Positions 22,509-30,026 of a DNA stretch of 31,034 nucleotides are shown here, piece by piece. Both the position numbers and the translations under genes were made by a program. How positions within the stretch are numbered: the stretch's first letter is position 1; every line of letters starts with the position of its first letter. The stretch is taken from NCBI GenBank assembly GCA_050744245.1, contig JBOGGX010000243.1, forward strand, positions 1 to 31,034, written 5' to 3'. Below the pieces are notes generated by a model. It made no database searches. It was given only the letters and a program-made list of their open reading frames with translations, and was not told the DNA's origin. Origin of the DNA: JBOGGX01 sp050744245 (GTDB lineage Bacteria > Actinomycetota > Acidimicrobiia > Acidimicrobiales > JBOGGX01).

Positions 22509-23971
22509 CGACAACCGAAGCCCCCGGGACCGCCGAACAGCCCGAAGAGCCCGAACTGAAGGACGGCCGGGTCGTGGCCATCGCCGGTCCGGTGGTCGAC
22601 GTCGAGTTCCCCCGCGGCCATCTGCCCGAGATCAACACCGCGGTCGAGTTCACCATCACGGTGGACGACCGCGAGGTCACGGTGATGGCCGAGGTGGCGC
22701 AGCAGATCGGCGAGGGTCGGGTGCGGGCCATCTGCCTCAAGCCGACCGACGGCCTCACCCGCAACGCTCCGGTGCGCAACCTCGGCCACGGCATCCAGAT
22801 GCCGGTCGGCGACGCCGTGCTCGGCCATGTGTGGAGCGTGATCGGCGAGCCGCTCGATACCCACGGCGCCGAGGTCGAAGGCATCGACGACCGGTGGGAC
22901 ATCCACCGCCCGCCGCCGGACTTCGACCAGCTCGAGCCCAAGCGGCTCATGTTCGAGACCGGCATCAAGGTCATCGACCTCCTCACCCCGTACCTGCAGG
23001 GCGGCAAGATCGGACTCTTCGGGGGCGCGGGCGTGGGCAAGACCGTCGTCATCCTGGAGATGATCAACCGCGTGGCCACCCAGCACGGCGGCATCTCGGT
23101 GTTCGGCGGGGTCGGCGAGCGCACCCGCGAGGGGACCGACCTCTGGATCGAGATGCAGGAGTCGAGCGTCATCGAGAAGGCGGCCCTCGTGTACGGCCAG
23201 ATGGACGAGCCTCCGGGCGTCCGGCTGCGGGTGGCCCTGTCGGCGCTGACCGTCGCCGAGTACTTCAGGGACGTGAAGCAGCAGGACGTGCTGCTGTTCA
23301 TCGACAACATCTTCCGGTTCGTCCAGGCCGGCTCGGAGGTGTCGACCCTGCTCGGCCGGATGCCGTCGGCGGTGGGCTACCAGCCGACGCTGGCCGACGA
23401 GATGGGCGAGCTGCAGGAGCGCATCACGTCGACCCGGGGGCGGTCGATCACGTCGCTGCAGGCCGTGTACGTCCCGGCCGACGACTACACCGACCCGGCG
23501 CCGTTCACCACGTTCACCCATCTCGACGCCACCACCGAGCTGTCCAGGGAGATCGCCGCCCTCGGCATCTACCCGGCGGTCGACCCGCTGGCGTCCACCT
23601 CGACGATCCTGGCCCCCGACGTCGTGGGCGACCGCCACTACGCCGTGGCCCGTCGGGTGCAGGAGGTCCTGCAGCGCTACAAGGAGCTGCAGGACATCAT
23701 CGCCATCCTGGGGCTCGACGAGCTGTCGGAGGAGGACCGGATCATCGTCGACCGGGCCCGCAAGGCCCAGCGGTTCCTGTCCCAGCCGTTCAACGTGGGC
23801 GAGGTGTTCACGGGCATGAAGGGCGTCACCGTCCCGGTCGAGGTGACCGTGGAGTCGTTCGAGCAGCTCGTCGACGGCGAGCTCGACGTCCTGCCCGAGC
23901 AGGCCTTCCTGAACGTGGGCGACGCCGAGTCGGCCCGGGCCAAGGCCAGGCAGCTGCAGGAGTCGAGCTAG
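22505..23971 (+). CDS. atpD: F0F1 ATP synthase subunit beta
   Basis: The protein has 488 residues and is the catalytic subunit. The P-loop GGAGVGKT is at 173-180. The catalytic Glu region GVGERTREGTDLW, Walker B VLLFIDNIFRFVQAGSEVS and the DELSEED segment (LDELSEEDRIIVDRARK) that contacts gamma and epsilon are all present. The first 20 residues are an acidic, Pro/Glu-rich extension before the beta-barrel domain (GRVVAIAGPVVDVEF). ATG 22505 overlaps the atpG stop by 4 bases. Its TAG is followed directly by the GTG of atpC. Confidence 0.98.
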   Translation: MTTTEAPGTAEQPEEPELKDGRVVAIAGPVVDVEFPRGHLPEINTAVEFTITVDDREVTVMAEVAQQIGEGRVRAICLKPTDGLTRNAPVRNLGHGIQMPVGDAVLGHVWSVIGEPLDTHGAEVEGIDDRWDIHRPPPDFDQLEPKRLMFETGIKVIDLLTPYLQGGKIGLFGGAGVGKTVVILEMINRVATQHGGISVFGGVGERTREGTDLWIEMQESSVIEKAALVYGQMDEPPGVRLRVALSALTVAEYFRDVKQQDVLLFIDNIFRFVQAGSEVSTLLGRMPSAVGYQPTLADEMGELQERITSTRGRSITSLQAVYVPADDYTDPAPFTTFTHLDATTELSREIAALGIYPAVDPLASTSTILAPDVVGDRHYAVARRVQEVLQRYKELQDIIAILGLDELSEEDRIIVDRARKAQRFLSQPFNVGEVFTGMKGVTVPVEVTVESFEQLVDGELDVLPEQAFLNVGDAESARAKARQLQESS

Positions 23972-24364
23972 GTGCTGGAGGTGAGGCTGGTCTCGCCTGA
24001 GCGCATCCTGTACACGGGTGAGGCGACGATGGTCGTGTGTCGCACGGTCGGCGGCGGCGACATCGCCTTTCTCACCGGGCACACCAACTTCATCGGCGCC
24101 CTGGCCATCCATCCGGTGCGGGTCCTCAACAACGGGGACGAGATGGTGGCGGCCGTCCACGGCGGGTTCGTCGAGGTGTCGAACGACCGGGTGACCGTCC
24201 TCTCCGACGTCGCCGAGCTCCCGGAGCAGATCGACGCCGAGCGGGCCCGTCTGGCCAAGGAGAACGCGGAGGCCCGGCTGCGTGAGGCCGCCGACGATGT
24301 CGAGGCGGCCGACGCCATCACGCGGGCCGAGCTCCGCATCCGGTTGGCCGAGACCGCCCGCTGA
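23972..24364 (+). CDS. atpC: F0F1 ATP synthase subunit epsilon
   Basis: The protein has 130 residues. The N-terminal beta-sandwich (LEVRLVSPERILYTGEATMV, then GDIAFLTGHTNFIGAL and HGGFVEVSNDRVTVLSDVAE) is followed by the C-terminal helical hairpin (about 90-130) that can inhibit ATP hydrolysis. GTG 23972 follows the atpD stop without a gap; GGAGGTGAGG just inside the gene is not placed to help this start, so coupling is likely. It is the last gene of the operon; a 14-bp stem follows 20 bases after the stop. Confidence 0.96.
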   Translation: MLEVRLVSPERILYTGEATMVVCRTVGGGDIAFLTGHTNFIGALAIHPVRVLNNGDEMVAAVHGGFVEVSNDRVTVLSDVAELPEQIDAERARLAKENAEARLREAADDVEAADAITRAELRIRLAETAR

Positions 24365-24373
24365 CCCTCAGGA

Positions 24374-24427
24374 TCGAATGTTCGGTGGATCCTTCCCAAG
24401 AATGGGAAGGATCCACGGGAAGTTCGG
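24374..24427 (+). terminator. Strong hairpin ending the atp operon, conserved flanks
   Basis: GTGGATCCTTCCCA (24385-24398) and its exact reverse complement (24403-24416) form a 14-bp stem with the tetraloop AGAA. No T-run follows on either strand. The flanks TCGAATGT (24374-24381) and GAAGTTCGG (24419-24427) are the same as those around the unrelated palindrome at 1470-1505. The position right after atpC makes it the operon terminator. Confidence 0.8.
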
Positions 24428-24460
24428 GGGACCGTGACCACGTCGCCGAACGCCTCCCGG

Positions 24461-24466
24461 TAGCTT
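24461..24466 (+). promoter_or_regulatory. -10 candidate for a leaderless mRNA (2H phosphoesterase gene)
   Basis: TAGCTT ends 6 bases before GTG 24473, which has no Shine-Dalgarno, so transcription would begin at or next to the start codon. No clear -35 is visible. Confidence 0.45.
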
Positions 24467-24472
24467 CGGTGG

Positions 24473-25297
24473 GTGCCCCGGCTGCGGCTCGGCGTCGCCC
24501 TGCTCGTTCCGCCGCCGGCCGCAGCCGAGATCGACGGGCTGCGCCGGGCCTGCGGCGACGGCGGGCTGGACCGGGTCGCGGCCCACCTGACCCTGGTGCC
24601 GCCGGTCAACGTCAATGCGGTCGATCTGGGTCGCGCCCTCGCCGTCCTGCGCGACGCGGCGGCGTCGGTGGCCGGTCCGATCGACGCCGCCCTCGGGCCG
24701 GTGACCACGTTCGCCCCGGACACACCCGTCCTCTACCTGGCCGTCGGGGGCGACGAGGAGGCGCTCGCCCGGCTCCAGCGGTTGCGGGACAACGTGTTCC
24801 GGCCGCCGCTGGCCCGCCCCCTGGCGTGGCCCTTCGTCCCTCATGTCACGCTGGCCGACGAGATGGACGCCGACCGCATCGCGGCCGCGACCATCGCCCT
24901 GGCCGACTACCGGACCGCGGTCGAGTTCGCCCGGGTCGCGGTGCTCCAGGAGGGTGCGCCGGGCCGGGTCTGGTCGCCCTTGGCCGACGTCCGGCTCGGC
25001 CCGCCGGCGATCGTGGGTCGGGGCGGGCTTCCCATCGAGCTCTGGTGGTCGTCGATCGCCGATCCCGAGGTGGCCGCCGTCCTCGCCCCGGGACACATTC
25101 CACCTGACAGCGCCGATCCGTTCGTGCTCACCGCCCGGCGCGGCGAGGTGATCCTCGGAGCGGCCCGCGGTTGGTGGCGTGACGGATCGGTCGACGTGGT
25201 CGAGCTCGTCGTCACCGAGGCCGCCGGCACCGAGGACGTCGAGCGTCAGCTGCGGCTCGCGGTCGCCGCGACCGAGGAGTCGTCGAGCCCTAGCTGA
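24473..25297 (+). CDS. 2'-5' RNA ligase-like 2H phosphoesterase with GNAT-like C-terminus
   Basis: The protein has 274 residues. Residues 1-175 form a 2H phosphoesterase domain: the two catalytic HxT motifs are HLTLVPP (H38, T40) and HVTLADE (H124, T126), about 86 residues apart as in the LigT/2'-5' RNA ligase family. Such enzymes cleave cyclic or 2'-5' phosphodiesters of RNA or nucleotides. Residues about 190-270 (PFVLTARRGEVILGAARGWW ... VDVVELVVTEAAG) look like a degraded GNAT acetyltransferase sheet, but the acetyl-CoA loop (Q/RxxGxG/A) is not recognisable, so that part is tentative. The start GTG 24473 is preceded by a -10-like TAGCTT. It lies after the atp operon terminator and overlaps the convergent CtaG-like gene by 8 bases. 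Confidence 0.85.
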   Translation: MPRLRLGVALLVPPPAAAEIDGLRRACGDGGLDRVAAHLTLVPPVNVNAVDLGRALAVLRDAAASVAGPIDAALGPVTTFAPDTPVLYLAVGGDEEALARLQRLRDNVFRPPLARPLAWPFVPHVTLADEMDADRIAAATIALADYRTAVEFARVAVLQEGAPGRVWSPLADVRLGPPAIVGRGGLPIELWWSSIADPEVAAVLAPGHIPPDSADPFVLTARRGEVILGAARGWWRDGSVDVVELVVTEAAGTEDVERQLRLAVAATEESSSPS

Positions 25298-26102
25298 GCG
25301 CCCGGTCGGCGATGCGGTCGGCTCGGGCCGCTTCCCGTTCGTCGGCCGCAGCCCATTGGAAGAAGACCACCGCCGCGGCGCCAATGGCCAGCAGCTCGCC
25401 CAGGCCCCACAGCAGCCCGATGCCGAAGCGCTGGTCCGACATCGACCATGTCCCGTCGCCCAGCGGTTCGCGCACACCGAGCAGCGCCAGCCCGAGGAAC
25501 GCGTGGAACGGCACGACCAGCAGCACCGCCAACAGCCGGGCGCCGTAGGGCATGCGCCAGCGCACCGGGTCGAGCCCGACCAGCGGCCACACGAAGATCG
25601 CCCCGACCACCAGGAAGTGGACGTGGACGCCGGCGTGCACCAGGTCGTTGCGCAGCGAAAGCTCGAAGAGGGGTGTCAGGTAGAGGACGACGAGGGTGCC
25701 GCCGAAGAGCGCCCATCCGACGACGGGATGGGTCACCGCGGCCACGACGGGCGAGTGCACCACCGCGATCAGACCGCGCTGGCGGCGCCGGTCCAGGGCC
25801 TGCATGGCCAGCATGATGGGCGCCGCCAGGGCGAGCAGCAGCGGCACCACCATGCCGAGCATGAGGTGCTGACCCATGTGGGCCGAGAACGAGGTGGTGT
25901 CGTACCGGGCCAGTCCCGATTGGGTGGCGACGACCAGCGCGGCCACTCCGGCCATCCAGGCAGCCGTGCGGGCCGGCGGCCACCGCCGGCCCCGTCGGGC
26001 CAGCCCGCGGACGCCGGCCAGGTACAGGCCGGCGCCGACGAGTGCGACCACGGCCATGGTCGGCTCGAACGCCCAGTCGGTGACGAGATCGACGGGCCGC
26101 AC
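25290..26102 (-). CDS. CtaG-type cytochrome c oxidase assembly protein
   Basis: The protein has 270 residues with about seven membrane segments, of the caa3_CtaG family (Bacillus CtaG type). These proteins help assemble the copper centres of cytochrome c oxidase. His-containing conserved spots are SAHMGQHLMLGMVVP, VVHSPVVAAVTHPVVGW, HAGVHVHFLVVGAIFVWPL and VPFHAFLGLAL. They are candidate metal ligands in or near the membrane. The C-terminal tail is acidic then basic. The start is GTG 26102; TAGCGT (26115-26110) lies 7 bases upstream, so the mRNA may be leaderless. It is divergent from ctaE, matching a role in the same oxidase. Confidence 0.88.
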   Translation of the reverse strand: MRPVDLVTDWAFEPTMAVVALVGAGLYLAGVRGLARRGRRWPPARTAAWMAGVAALVVATQSGLARYDTTSFSAHMGQHLMLGMVVPLLLALAAPIMLAMQALDRRRQRGLIAVVHSPVVAAVTHPVVGWALFGGTLVVLYLTPLFELSLRNDLVHAGVHVHFLVVGAIFVWPLVGLDPVRWRMPYGARLLAVLLVVPFHAFLGLALLGVREPLGDGTWSMSDQRFGIGLLWGLGELLAIGAAAVVFFQWAAADEREAARADRIADRALS

Positions 26103-26154
26103 GGGTCAGACGCTACTTACGTCCGGGGGTGGTGGACCGTGGTAGACACCGCTC
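26103..26154. promoter_or_regulatory. Divergent promoter region, CtaG-like / ctaE
   Basis: This 52-bp spacer drives both the assembly factor and the oxidase/bcc cluster. On the minus strand TAGCGT (26115-26110) ends 7 bases before GTG 26102. On the plus strand the best match is TAGACA (26143-26148), 6 bases before GTG 26155, which lacks the final T of the consensus. Neither side has a Shine-Dalgarno. Confidence 0.35.
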
Positions 26155-26739
26155 GTGGCGTTGGCCGAGGCAGCCCGCGAGGTCCCGACCACCGATCGCC
26201 GGCCCTCGGCCGTGAGTGTGGGGACGGTCGTCTGGCTCGCCTCGGAGCTCATGTTCTTCGCCGGCCTCTTCGCCGCCTACTTCACCCTCAGAGCCGAGAA
26301 CGACCCGTGGCCGCCCGACGGCGTGGAGCTCAAGGTCCTGCGCTCGGGGATCTTCACCGTCGTGCTCGTCATCTCCAGCTTCACGATGCACGGGGCGGTG
26401 GTGGCGGCCAGGCGGCACGACCGGCCGCTGGCGTTGCGCTGGCTGGCGCTCACCGGCGCCCTCGGCGCCGTGTTCCTCATCAACCAGGGCCTCGAGTACG
26501 TGGAGCAGGACTTCAGGATCTCGACCGACGCCTACGGCTCGATCTTCTACCTGATGACCGGCTTTCACGGCCTGCACGTGCTCGGCGGGCTGGCCTTCAT
26601 GGTGGCCGTGGCCGGGATCATCGGCGGGGTCAGGTCGCGGGCGCCGGCGGAACAGGTCGTCGACATGTGCAGCTACTACTGGCACTTCGTCGACGTCGTC
26701 TGGGTGGCCATGTTCACGACCATCTACATCATCCGCTGA
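26155..26739 (+). CDS. ctaE: Cytochrome c oxidase subunit III
   Basis: The protein has 194 residues with five membrane segments, the short form of subunit III found in Actinobacteria. It belongs to the aa3 terminal oxidase and stabilises proton uptake by subunit I. Typical parts are VWLASELMFFAGLFAAYFTLR, FTMHGAVVAARR, FYLMTGFHGLHVLGG and the last helix YYWHFVDVVWVAMFTTIYII with conserved His, Asp and Trp. The start is GTG 26155. Subunits I and II are not in this window and must be elsewhere. It is followed after 12 bases by qcrC, the order usual in Actinobacteria where bcc and aa3 form one supercomplex. Confidence 0.95.
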   Translation: MALAEAAREVPTTDRRPSAVSVGTVVWLASELMFFAGLFAAYFTLRAENDPWPPDGVELKVLRSGIFTVVLVISSFTMHGAVVAARRHDRPLALRWLALTGALGAVFLINQGLEYVEQDFRISTDAYGSIFYLMTGFHGLHVLGGLAFMVAVAGIIGGVRSRAPAEQVVDMCSYYWHFVDVVWVAMFTTIYIIR

Positions 26740-26751
26740 CGGGAAGCGACG

Positions 26752-27624
26752 GTGCTCAGGGTAGGACGCTTCTGGCTTGCCGCGCTGAGCACGATCGGCG
26801 CGGCTGCGCTCGTGCTGCTGTTCAGCGAGCTCGTCGGCGCCCAGGAGGATCCTGATCCTGGCCACGGCGTGGGGACGGTGCCGACCGACGGTCTCGGGAT
26901 CATCGAGGGCGAGCCGGCGCCGTCGCGTGAGGTGGTGGAGCGGGGCCGGGCCCTGTTCCAGACCGGCTGCTCCAGTTGTCACGGCGCCGACGGACAGGGC
27001 GTGACCGGCCTCGACGGGCGGTTGCGGGGCCCGGCCGTCGACGACTCCGGCTCGGCGGCCGCGTACTACTACCTGACGACGGGCCGCATGCCGATGACGA
27101 ACCCGCGAGCGCAGCCGGTGCGCAAGCCGCCGGCCTACGACGACGAGGAGATCACCGCGCTCGTCGCGTTCGTCGACTCGCTCGGTGTCGGTCCTGACAT
27201 CCCGGCGATCGACATCGACGGCATCGAGGGAGCGGAGCTGGCCGAGGGCGGCGTGGTGTTCAGGAGCAACTGCGCGCCGTGCCACTCGGCCGCCGGGGTG
27301 GGCGGTGCGTTGAGCTACGGCCGAGCCGCGCCGTCGCTCGGCGACTCAGAGCCGCTCCAGGTGGCGACGGCGGCCCGGTCCGGTCCCGGGCAGATGCCGG
27401 TCTTCGGGCGGGAGCTTTCCCCCGACGACCTAAATCGAGTGGCGGCCTACGTCGACTATCTCAGGAGCCCTGAGGACCCGGGCGGCGTCCCCATCGGCCG
27501 GGTCGGCCCGATCCCCGAGGGCTTCGTGGCCTGGGTGTTCGGCATCGGCGGTCTGCTGCTCGCCGTGGGCTGGATCGGCACGCGCATCATCGACGCCTAC
27601 CGGGCGAGGAGGGCGGCATCGTGA
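26752..27624 (+). CDS. qcrC: Diheme cytochrome c subunit of the bcc complex
   Basis: The protein has 290 residues. An N-terminal hydrophobic segment (about 7-30, ending LVGAQ) exports the protein. Two c-type heme sites follow, CSSCH (73-77) and CAPCH (174-178), each in its own cytochrome c domain. Candidate Met ligands are in GRMPM and GQMPVFG. A C-terminal helix (about 257-280) anchors it in the membrane. It carries electrons from the Rieske centre to the oxidase and replaces a soluble cytochrome c. The start is GTG 26752. The last codons contain a strong GAGGAGGG, which precedes GTG 27621 of a mini-ORF and is not next to qcrA. Confidence 0.96.
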   Translation: MLRVGRFWLAALSTIGAAALVLLFSELVGAQEDPDPGHGVGTVPTDGLGIIEGEPAPSREVVERGRALFQTGCSSCHGADGQGVTGLDGRLRGPAVDDSGSAAAYYYLTTGRMPMTNPRAQPVRKPPAYDDEEITALVAFVDSLGVGPDIPAIDIDGIEGAELAEGGVVFRSNCAPCHSAAGVGGALSYGRAAPSLGDSEPLQVATAARSGPGQMPVFGRELSPDDLNRVAAYVDYLRSPEDPGGVPIGRVGPIPEGFVAWVFGIGGLLLAVGWIGTRIIDAYRARRAAS

Positions 27625-27752
27625 GCGATCCCGAAGGGCGAGCGAACAATCGACACAGCCTGTCGTCGCCGCGAAGCGGCGACGAGCTCATTGGTGCCTC
27701 GTCGATCACGGTCGCGGTGAACTTTCGGCATGGATCGTTGGTGCACCAATGA
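27621..27752 (+). CDS. Mini-ORF bridging qcrC and qcrA
   Basis: This 43-codon frame begins at GTG 27621, overlapping the qcrC stop as GTGA, with GAGGAGGG seven bases upstream, the best Shine-Dalgarno in the neighbourhood. It ends at TGA 27750-27752, overlapping the qcrA ATG as ATGA. The peptide (VSDPEGRANNRHSLSSPRSG at the start, GSLVHQ at the end) is unlike any family I know. Two large inverted repeats lie inside it, the second containing the qcrA start codon. Ribosomes translating this frame would open that helix. The layout matches the atpA/atpG mini-ORF. Translation is inferred from signals, not proven. Confidence 0.45.
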   Translation: MSDPEGRANNRHSLSSPRSGDELIGASSITVAVNFRHGSLVHQ

Positions 27753-27754
27753 GC
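27663..27754. repeat. Hairpin plus 12-bp inverted repeat covering the qcrA start
   Basis: TCGTCGCCGC-GAA-GCGGCGACGA (27663-27685) is a perfect 10-bp stem with a 3-base loop containing GCGAAGC. Directly next to it GCTCATTGGTGC (27686-27697) is the exact reverse complement of GCACCAATGAGC (27743-27754), 45 bases apart. The right arm contains the ATG of qcrA (27749-27751). The adjacency of the two structures suggests one element. Confidence 0.65.
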
Positions 27755-28627
27755 GTCGACCGACCGACCCACCCGCCGGCGGGGCGTTCGAACCTGTCCT
27801 TCGTGGCCGCCACCGGGTCGTTCGTCGTGAGCGTGTTGTCGGCCATCGCCTTGATCGTCGTGTACCTCGAGGGCGGCCAGCCCCAGCTCGAAGGGTTGTT
27901 CCTCGCCCTGACGTCCGGCGGCATCGGCGTCGGCATCGTGCTATGGGCCAAGCACGAGATCGGCGAGGAGGAGGTGGAGGAGGAACGCCACGACATCGCC
28001 TCCTCCGAGGAGGAGATCGAGGCGTTCAAGGCCGACTTCGCCGCGGGTGAGGAGCAGCTCGGCCGGCGCAAGCTGCTCATGGGCCTGCTCGGCGCGTCGG
28101 TGGCGGCCATGGTGGCGGCGCTGCTGCTGCCGATCCGCTCGCTCGGGCCCCGGCCCGGGCGGGGTCTCAAGCAGACCGCCTACCGGCCCGGTACCCGACT
28201 GGTGAACCGGTCGGGTGACCCGATCCTGGTCGACGATCTCCCGGTCGACAGCGTGACCACGGTATGGCCGGAGGGCAGCGCCGGCGCGCCCGACTCGCCG
28301 ACGCTGCTCATACGCACCCGGGCCAACCAGGAGATGGATCCGCTCACCGGCCGGGAGGACTGGACGCCGGAGAACCTGGTGGCCTACTCGAAGCTGTGCA
28401 CCCATACGGGGTGCCCGGTCGGGCTGTACCAGTCCGAGGCGGGCTTGCTGCTCTGCCCATGCCACCAGTCGACCTTCGACGTGCTGCACGGGGCTGAACC
28501 GATCTTCGGCCCGGCCGCCCGCCCGCTCCCGCAGCTTCCGTTGGCGATCGACGACGACGGCGCCGTCATCGCCACCGGCGACTTCTCCGATCCCGTCGGA
28601 CCTGGGTTCTGGGACCGTGGCCGCTGA
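27749..28627 (+). CDS. qcrA: Rieske iron-sulfur protein of the bcc complex
   Basis: The protein has 292 residues, the actinobacterial form with three membrane segments (about 19-41, 46-66 and 109-128) and an acidic cytoplasmic loop between the second and third (EEEVEEERHDIASSEEEIE). The Rieske [2Fe-2S] ligands are C217 and H219 (CTHTGCPVG) and C236 and H239 (CPCHQSTFD). C222 and C238 form the usual disulfide. The last part, about HGAEPIFGPAARPLPQLPL, is also standard. It takes an electron from quinol at the Qo site and hands it to QcrC. ATG 27749 has no Shine-Dalgarno and sits inside an inverted repeat. Its 3' end overlaps qcrB by 11 bases. Confidence 0.96.
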   Translation: MSVDRPTHPPAGRSNLSFVAATGSFVVSVLSAIALIVVYLEGGQPQLEGLFLALTSGGIGVGIVLWAKHEIGEEEVEEERHDIASSEEEIEAFKADFAAGEEQLGRRKLLMGLLGASVAAMVAALLLPIRSLGPRPGRGLKQTAYRPGTRLVNRSGDPILVDDLPVDSVTTVWPEGSAGAPDSPTLLIRTRANQEMDPLTGREDWTPENLVAYSKLCTHTGCPVGLYQSEAGLLLCPCHQSTFDVLHGAEPIFGPAARPLPQLPLAIDDDGAVIATGDFSDPVGPGFWDRGR

Positions 28628-30020
28628 GGGGCCCAAGCCGAGGAAGTGGTCGAGCCGCCTGCTCGTGCCCAGGCTGGCCCGATGGGTCGACGCCCGCACC
28701 GGCAGCGCCAGTTTCGTGCGCACCGCACTGGCCAAGGTGTTTCCCGACCACTGGTCGTTCATGCTCGGCGAGCTCGCGCTCTACTGCTTCGTCGTCCTCG
28801 TGCTGACCGGCACCTATCTCACGTTCTTCTTCGACGCCAGCACCATCGAGGTCGTGTATCAGGGGAGCTACGGCCCGCTCCAAGGCGTCGAGATGACCGA
28901 GGCCTACCGCTCGGCCCTCGACATCAGCTTCGACGTGCGGGCCGGGCTGGTGATGCGTCAGATCCACCACTGGTCTGCGCTGCTGTTCGTCGCCTCGCTG
29001 GTGGTCCACGTGATGCGCGTGTTCTTCACCGGCGCCTTCCGCCGGCCGCGCGAGATCAACTGGCTGGTCGGCGTCACGCTGCTCATCCTGGCCATCTTCA
29101 ACGGTCTGGCCGGCTACTCGCTGCTCGACGACCAACTCTCGGGCACCGGTCTGCGCATCGTGTACTCGGTCACGATCTCGCTCCCGCTGATCGGCACCTG
29201 GGTCACGTCGCTGCTGTTCGGCGGCGAGTTCCCTGGGCCCGACATCATCTCCCGGCTGTACGTGATCCACATCCTCATCATCCCGGCGGTGATCGTCGGG
29301 CTCCTGGTCGTCCATCTGACGCTCGTCGTGAAGCACAAGCACACCCAGTTCGCCGGGCCCGGCCGGCGGGAGGACAACGTCGTCGGCGAGCGCATGTGGC
29401 CCACCTACCTGTTCAAGGCCGTTGGGCTCTTCTTCGTCACCGTCGCCGTGCTGAGCGCCCTCGGGGGGCTGGCCCAGATCAACCCGATCTGGCTCTACGG
29501 GCCGTTCAACCCGTCGGAGGTGAGCTCCGCCTCGCAGCCGGACTGGTACATGGGCTGGCTCGATGGGGCCCTGCGGGTGATGCCCGGCTGGGAGATCAGG
29601 GCGTTCGGTTTCGAGATCCCCAACCCGTTCTTCCCCGGCGTGCTCCTGCCCGGCATCACGTTCGGACTGCTCTTCGCGTGGCCGTTCCTCGAGGCGAGAG
29701 TCACCAAGGACTATGCCGTCCACCACCTGTGCGATCGACCGCGTGACCGACCGGTGCGGACCGCGCTCGGCGTGGCCACGCTCACCTTTTACACGGTGCT
29801 GCTGCTGGCCGGTGGGGCCGACGTGTTGTCGATCACGTTCGGCGTGTCGGTGAACGTGGTTCTGTGGATGTTCAGGGTGCTGGTCTTCGTGCTGCCCGTG
29901 GTGACGGCATGGATCGCCTACCACCTCTGCCAGGAGCTCAGAAAGGAACCGGAGCCGGCGGTCGGGCCCGAGACGGAGCCAGCGGCCGGTCGCGCGGCTG
30001 CGGAACCCGCCCTGGACTGA
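28617..30020 (+). CDS. qcrB: Cytochrome b subunit of the bcc complex
   Basis: The protein has 467 residues, the long actinobacterial cytochrome b with N- and C-terminal halves in one chain and an additional tail. It holds hemes bL and bH; candidate His ligands are in QIHHWSALLFVASLVVHVMR and IHILIIPAVIVGLLVVHLTLV. The Qo-site motif is PDWY (in SASQPDWYMGWLDGAL), the actinobacterial variant of PEWY. About nine membrane helices are visible. The start is GTG 28617, overlapping qcrA by 11 bases, which suggests tight coupling. The C-terminal 30 residues are Glu/Pro/Ala-rich. It converges on the DUF2247 gene with a 6-base gap and no visible terminator. Cytochrome b of this type is the target of inhibitors such as Q203 in mycobacteria. 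Confidence 0.97.
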   Translation: MAAEGPKPRKWSSRLLVPRLARWVDARTGSASFVRTALAKVFPDHWSFMLGELALYCFVVLVLTGTYLTFFFDASTIEVVYQGSYGPLQGVEMTEAYRSALDISFDVRAGLVMRQIHHWSALLFVASLVVHVMRVFFTGAFRRPREINWLVGVTLLILAIFNGLAGYSLLDDQLSGTGLRIVYSVTISLPLIGTWVTSLLFGGEFPGPDIISRLYVIHILIIPAVIVGLLVVHLTLVVKHKHTQFAGPGRREDNVVGERMWPTYLFKAVGLFFVTVAVLSALGGLAQINPIWLYGPFNPSEVSSASQPDWYMGWLDGALRVMPGWEIRAFGFEIPNPFFPGVLLPGITFGLLFAWPFLEARVTKDYAVHHLCDRPRDRPVRTALGVATLTFYTVLLLAGGADVLSITFGVSVNVVLWMFRVLVFVLPVVTAWIAYHLCQELRKEPEPAVGPETEPAAGRAAAEPALD

Positions 30021-30026
30021 GCGAGC

